Below are positions 15,364 to 16,892 of a stretch of 16,892 bases of DNA, piece by piece. The stretch is from UBA2588 sp964343075. Its GTDB lineage: Bacteria; Chloroflexota; Dehalococcoidia; Lucifugimonadales; UBA3495. Position 1 is the first letter of the stretch. Every line of letters starts with the position of its first letter. The notes below the pieces were generated by a model that saw only the letters and a list, made by a program, of their open reading frames with translations, had not been told where the DNA came from and made no database searches. The stretch lies in the NCBI GenBank assembly GCA_964343075.1, contig CAYFGT010000021.1, positions 1-16,892 of the forward strand, in the 5' to 3' direction. Position numbers and translations under genes: made by a program.

Positions 15364-16020
15364 ATGCGTGCAGAAGCTAAGGAAGATTTATCTCTTAAAT
15401 ACATATACGTCGAGCCAGACGATTACCAACAAGATAAAGCTTATGATTTAATGCTGGTTCTTCATGGCTTCGGTGCAAACATGCAAGATTTGGCAGGCCT
15501 AACTCCCATGATCAACCATAATGACTACATATATATATGCCCTAACGCTCCCCTAGAATTCGATTTAGGCTTTGGATCTTTGGGTTATGGTTGGCATCCA
15601 CCAAGGGATTTATGTACAGAAGAAGACTTAGTGGCGGCGGTTTCTACTCTAGACATTTTCATTGATGAAGTTTTTGACTCTTATAATTTACAGGCTTCTT
15701 CTAATAAGATTCTAGGATTCTCTCAAGGCGGGGGAATGACGTATAGATGTGGGTTGAGCAAACCTGATAGATTTGATCGATTGATCGGCTTGAGTGCATC
15801 AATGCCTAACCCCGATTCACTGTTAAACATAGTTCCTTATGATAAGACCCAGAAAATATTTATTGCTCATGGAACTACCGATTCAGTTGTACCTGTAAAC
15901 AATGCTGAGGAAACCAAAGCCTTTTTAAGTGGTCAGGGGTATGATGTTGTTTATAATACGTATAATATGGGGCATGAAATTCGAGAGAATGTGATTTCAG
16001 ATATTGTAGATTGGTTATAA
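15364..16020 (+). CDS. Alpha/beta hydrolase of the carboxylesterase/phospholipase group
   Basis: This 218-residue cytoplasmic protein belongs to the small carboxylesterase/lysophospholipase-like alpha/beta hydrolases (phospholipase/carboxylesterase family, YpfH-like). The oxyanion-hole segment is LVLHGFGANMQDL (31-43). The nucleophile is Ser120 in GFSQGGGM, the acid Asp173 in HGTTDSVVPV, and the base His204 in NMGHE. The length is typical and the triad complete. No signal peptide is visible. An AGGCGGTGA stretch (15352-15360) precedes the ATG. It lies 52 bases after the oxidase operon with no clear terminator between, so read-through is possible, but a functional link to respiration is not implied. 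The substrate is probably a small ester; it cannot be named. Confidence 0.87.
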   Translation: MRAEAKEDLSLKYIYVEPDDYQQDKAYDLMLVLHGFGANMQDLAGLTPMINHNDYIYICPNAPLEFDLGFGSLGYGWHPPRDLCTEEDLVAAVSTLDIFIDEVFDSYNLQASSNKILGFSQGGGMTYRCGLSKPDRFDRLIGLSASMPNPDSLLNIVPYDKTQKIFIAHGTTDSVVPVNNAEETKAFLSGQGYDVVYNTYNMGHEIRENVISDIVDWL

Positions 16021-16039
16021 TATATTGGAATTGCGTGGG

Positions 16040-16068
16040 TTGACACTGCTAGAGGTCGGATTTAACAT
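16040..16068 (+). promoter_or_regulatory. Promoter of the tRNA pair
   Basis: A perfect -35 box TTGACA (16040-16045) is separated by 17 bases from a -10 box TAACAT (16063-16068). The first tRNA begins 44 bases after the -10. This is the best sigma70-like promoter in the window and is well placed to drive both tRNA genes. Confidence 0.65.
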
Positions 16069-16112
16069 TTCTAAATCAAAGGGACATTGAATAGATGTAC
16101 TTGTATAGTCTT

Positions 16113-16189
16113 GCCCCTGTAGCTCAGGTGGATAGAGCGGCGGCGTCCTAAGTCGCGCGTCGGGGGTTCGAGTCCCTCCAGGGGTACCA
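16113..16189 (+). tRNA. tRNA-Arg (anticodon CCT)
   Basis: The 77-base sequence folds into a full cloverleaf. The acceptor arms GCCCCTG and CAGGGGT pair with one G-U. The D-arm is GCTC/GAGC. The anticodon stem GCGGC/GTCGC flanks the loop GTCCTAA, giving anticodon CCT, which reads AGG (Arg). The T-arm GGGGG/CCCTC surrounds TTCGAGT. The discriminator is A and the CCA end is encoded in the DNA. It is followed after 4 bases by tRNA-Trp, so the two are one transcript. Confidence 0.96.
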
Positions 16190-16193
16190 TAAT

Positions 16194-16271
16194 AGGAGCG
16201 TAGCTCAGTTTGGCCAGAGCGCTGGTCTCCAAAACCAGTGGTCGGGGGTTCGAATCCCTCCGCTCCTGCCA
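16194..16271 (+). tRNA. tRNA-Trp (anticodon CCA)
   Basis: The 78-base sequence folds into a cloverleaf. The acceptor arms AGGAGCG and CGCTCCT pair perfectly. The D-arm is GCTC/GAGC with a longer loop. The anticodon stem CTGGT/ACCAG flanks the loop CTCCAAA with anticodon CCA (Trp, codon UGG). The T-arm GGGGG/CCCTC surrounds TTCGAAT. Discriminator G is usual for bacterial tRNA-Trp, and CCA is encoded. The T-arm is nearly identical to that of the neighbouring tRNA-Arg. Confidence 0.97.
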
Positions 16272-16280
16272 CGATACAAA

Positions 16281-16313
16281 ACCTGGGAGGATACATGGTG
16301 TATTCTCCCAGGT
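16281..16313 (+). terminator. Strong 15-bp hairpin after the tRNA pair
   Basis: ACCTGGGAGGATACA (16281-16295) pairs with TGTATTCTCCCAGGT (16299-16313) over a 3-base loop, with one G-U pair. It lies 9 bases after tRNA-Trp and 16 bases before the next start codon. There is no T-run after it on the plus strand. On the minus strand the stem is followed by TTTTG, a weak U-tract. It probably separates the tRNA transcript from the monooxygenase gene, by termination or processing. Confidence 0.55.
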
Positions 16314-16329
16314 AAATAGAAGGAATGCT

Positions 16330-16892
16330 ATGGGATTACAATTCGGGGTTTTTGATCATATAGAGCCTACTCCTGGCGTGCATCTAAATAATTTGTATAA
16401 ACACAGGTTAGAACAAATAGAGATGTTTGATAAGGCTGGATTTTACGGATATCATCTGGCTGAACATCATACTCCCGCTGTACACAGTTTAGCTCCTTCT
16501 CAGAACGTGTTTTTGTCTGCAGCTTCACAACGGACCAGTCAAATTAAACTATGCCCTACTATATATGTTTTGCCTCTTCATCATCCTTTAAGATTAATTG
16601 AAGAAATTTGCATGTTAGATCATCTCAGTGAGGGAAGACTGGAAATAGGTGTAGGACGAGGTGGTGTATTAGAAGCGTATTTCTGGGGAAGTGATTTTGA
16701 GGTTGAAGACAATTTTAACAAATACAAGGAAACTCTAGATATCGTTAGGTTGGGACTAGTATCAGATAGCCTAACTTATAAGGGAAAGTTTTATGAATTT
16801 GATGAATTGCCTATGAGACTTAGGCCATATCAAAACCCCAGGCCACCGATGTGGTATATGAGAAATACGGAAACTGCAGCATTGGAAGGCAT
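16330..16892 (+). CDS. Luciferase-like flavin-dependent oxidoreductase, C-terminus cut by window edge
   Basis: The frame is open from the ATG at 16330 to the right edge, giving 187 residues with no stop. AAGGA lies 5 bases before the ATG. The protein starts MGLQFGVFDHIEPTPG and shows the luciferase-like order: GFYGYHLAEHHTPA, PTIYVLPLHHPLRLIEE, MLDHLSEGRLEIGVGRGG, KYKETLDIVRLGL and LRPYQNPRPPMWY. The AEHH motif and the GVGRGG form place it in the LLM class subgroup that uses FMN, as alkanal or related monooxygenases do. It differs clearly from the other luciferase-like protein at 1933-2868, so the two are not a recent duplication. The substrate is unknown. It lies directly behind the tRNA pair and hairpin. 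Confidence 0.87.
   Translation, partial: MGLQFGVFDHIEPTPGVHLNNLYKHRLEQIEMFDKAGFYGYHLAEHHTPAVHSLAPSQNVFLSAASQRTSQIKLCPTIYVLPLHHPLRLIEEICMLDHLSEGRLEIGVGRGGVLEAYFWGSDFEVEDNFNKYKETLDIVRLGLVSDSLTYKGKFYEFDELPMRLRPYQNPRPPMWYMRNTETAALEG

Noticed and set aside
16015..16296. A 93-codon minus-strand open frame containing GAEGFEPPTTGFGDQRSGQ and GTRTPDARLR
   Set aside because: It is the antisense translation of the two tRNA genes, a well-known false protein in databases. The cloverleaves fully explain the sequence.

Overview
The window looks like bacterial chromosome from an AT-rich, free-living aerobic heterotroph. My best guess is marine Chloroflexota of the SAR202 type. This rests on gene content only: luciferase-like flavin monooxygenases, carboxymuconolactone-decarboxylase-like and MmgE/PrpD proteins lie next to a caa3-type cytochrome oxidase locus and CX4C thioredoxin-like lipoproteins. 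No phylogenetic marker is present, so the taxonomy is an inference. I see no mobile element, integrase, CRISPR array or prophage, and no gene-free stretch exceeds 150 bases.

Left part (1-6591). Three genes run leftward: a truncated small protein at the edge, a lipocalin-like (AttH/CrtC family) lipoprotein, and a GlcG/HbpS family protein. Divergent from them is a rightward run: a luciferase-like monooxygenase, a two-domain carboxymuconolactone decarboxylase homologue, an HPP membrane protein, an MmgE/PrpD protein and a membrane-anchored thioredoxin-like lipoprotein with a CX4C motif. The run resembles a small catabolic cluster of unknown substrate. The promoter of the truncated gene has a perfect 18-bp palindrome between its -35 and -10 boxes.

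Middle (6588-8863). A leftward operon encodes an ABC-2 exporter (ATPase, then permease) and a small lipoprotein whose start lies inside the permease gene. It meets the thioredoxin-like gene tail to tail, the two sharing a TTAA that supplies both stop codons.

Respiratory locus (8932-15311). Haem A synthesis genes ctaA and ctaB come first. After a 138-bp gap with a promoter-like TTGACA and a dyad come coxB, coxA, coxC and a subunit IV gene. CoxB is a lipoprotein carrying CuA and a C-terminal cytochrome c domain. The subunit IV protein carries a second C-terminal cytochrome c domain. The predicted enzyme is therefore an A1-type caa3 oxidase with two tethered haem c domains on different subunits. 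This is the most unusual architecture in the window.

Right end (15364-16892). An alpha/beta hydrolase of the carboxylesterase/phospholipase group is followed by tRNA-Arg(CCT) and tRNA-Trp(CCA) behind a good promoter, then a strong hairpin, then a second luciferase-like monooxygenase cut by the window edge.
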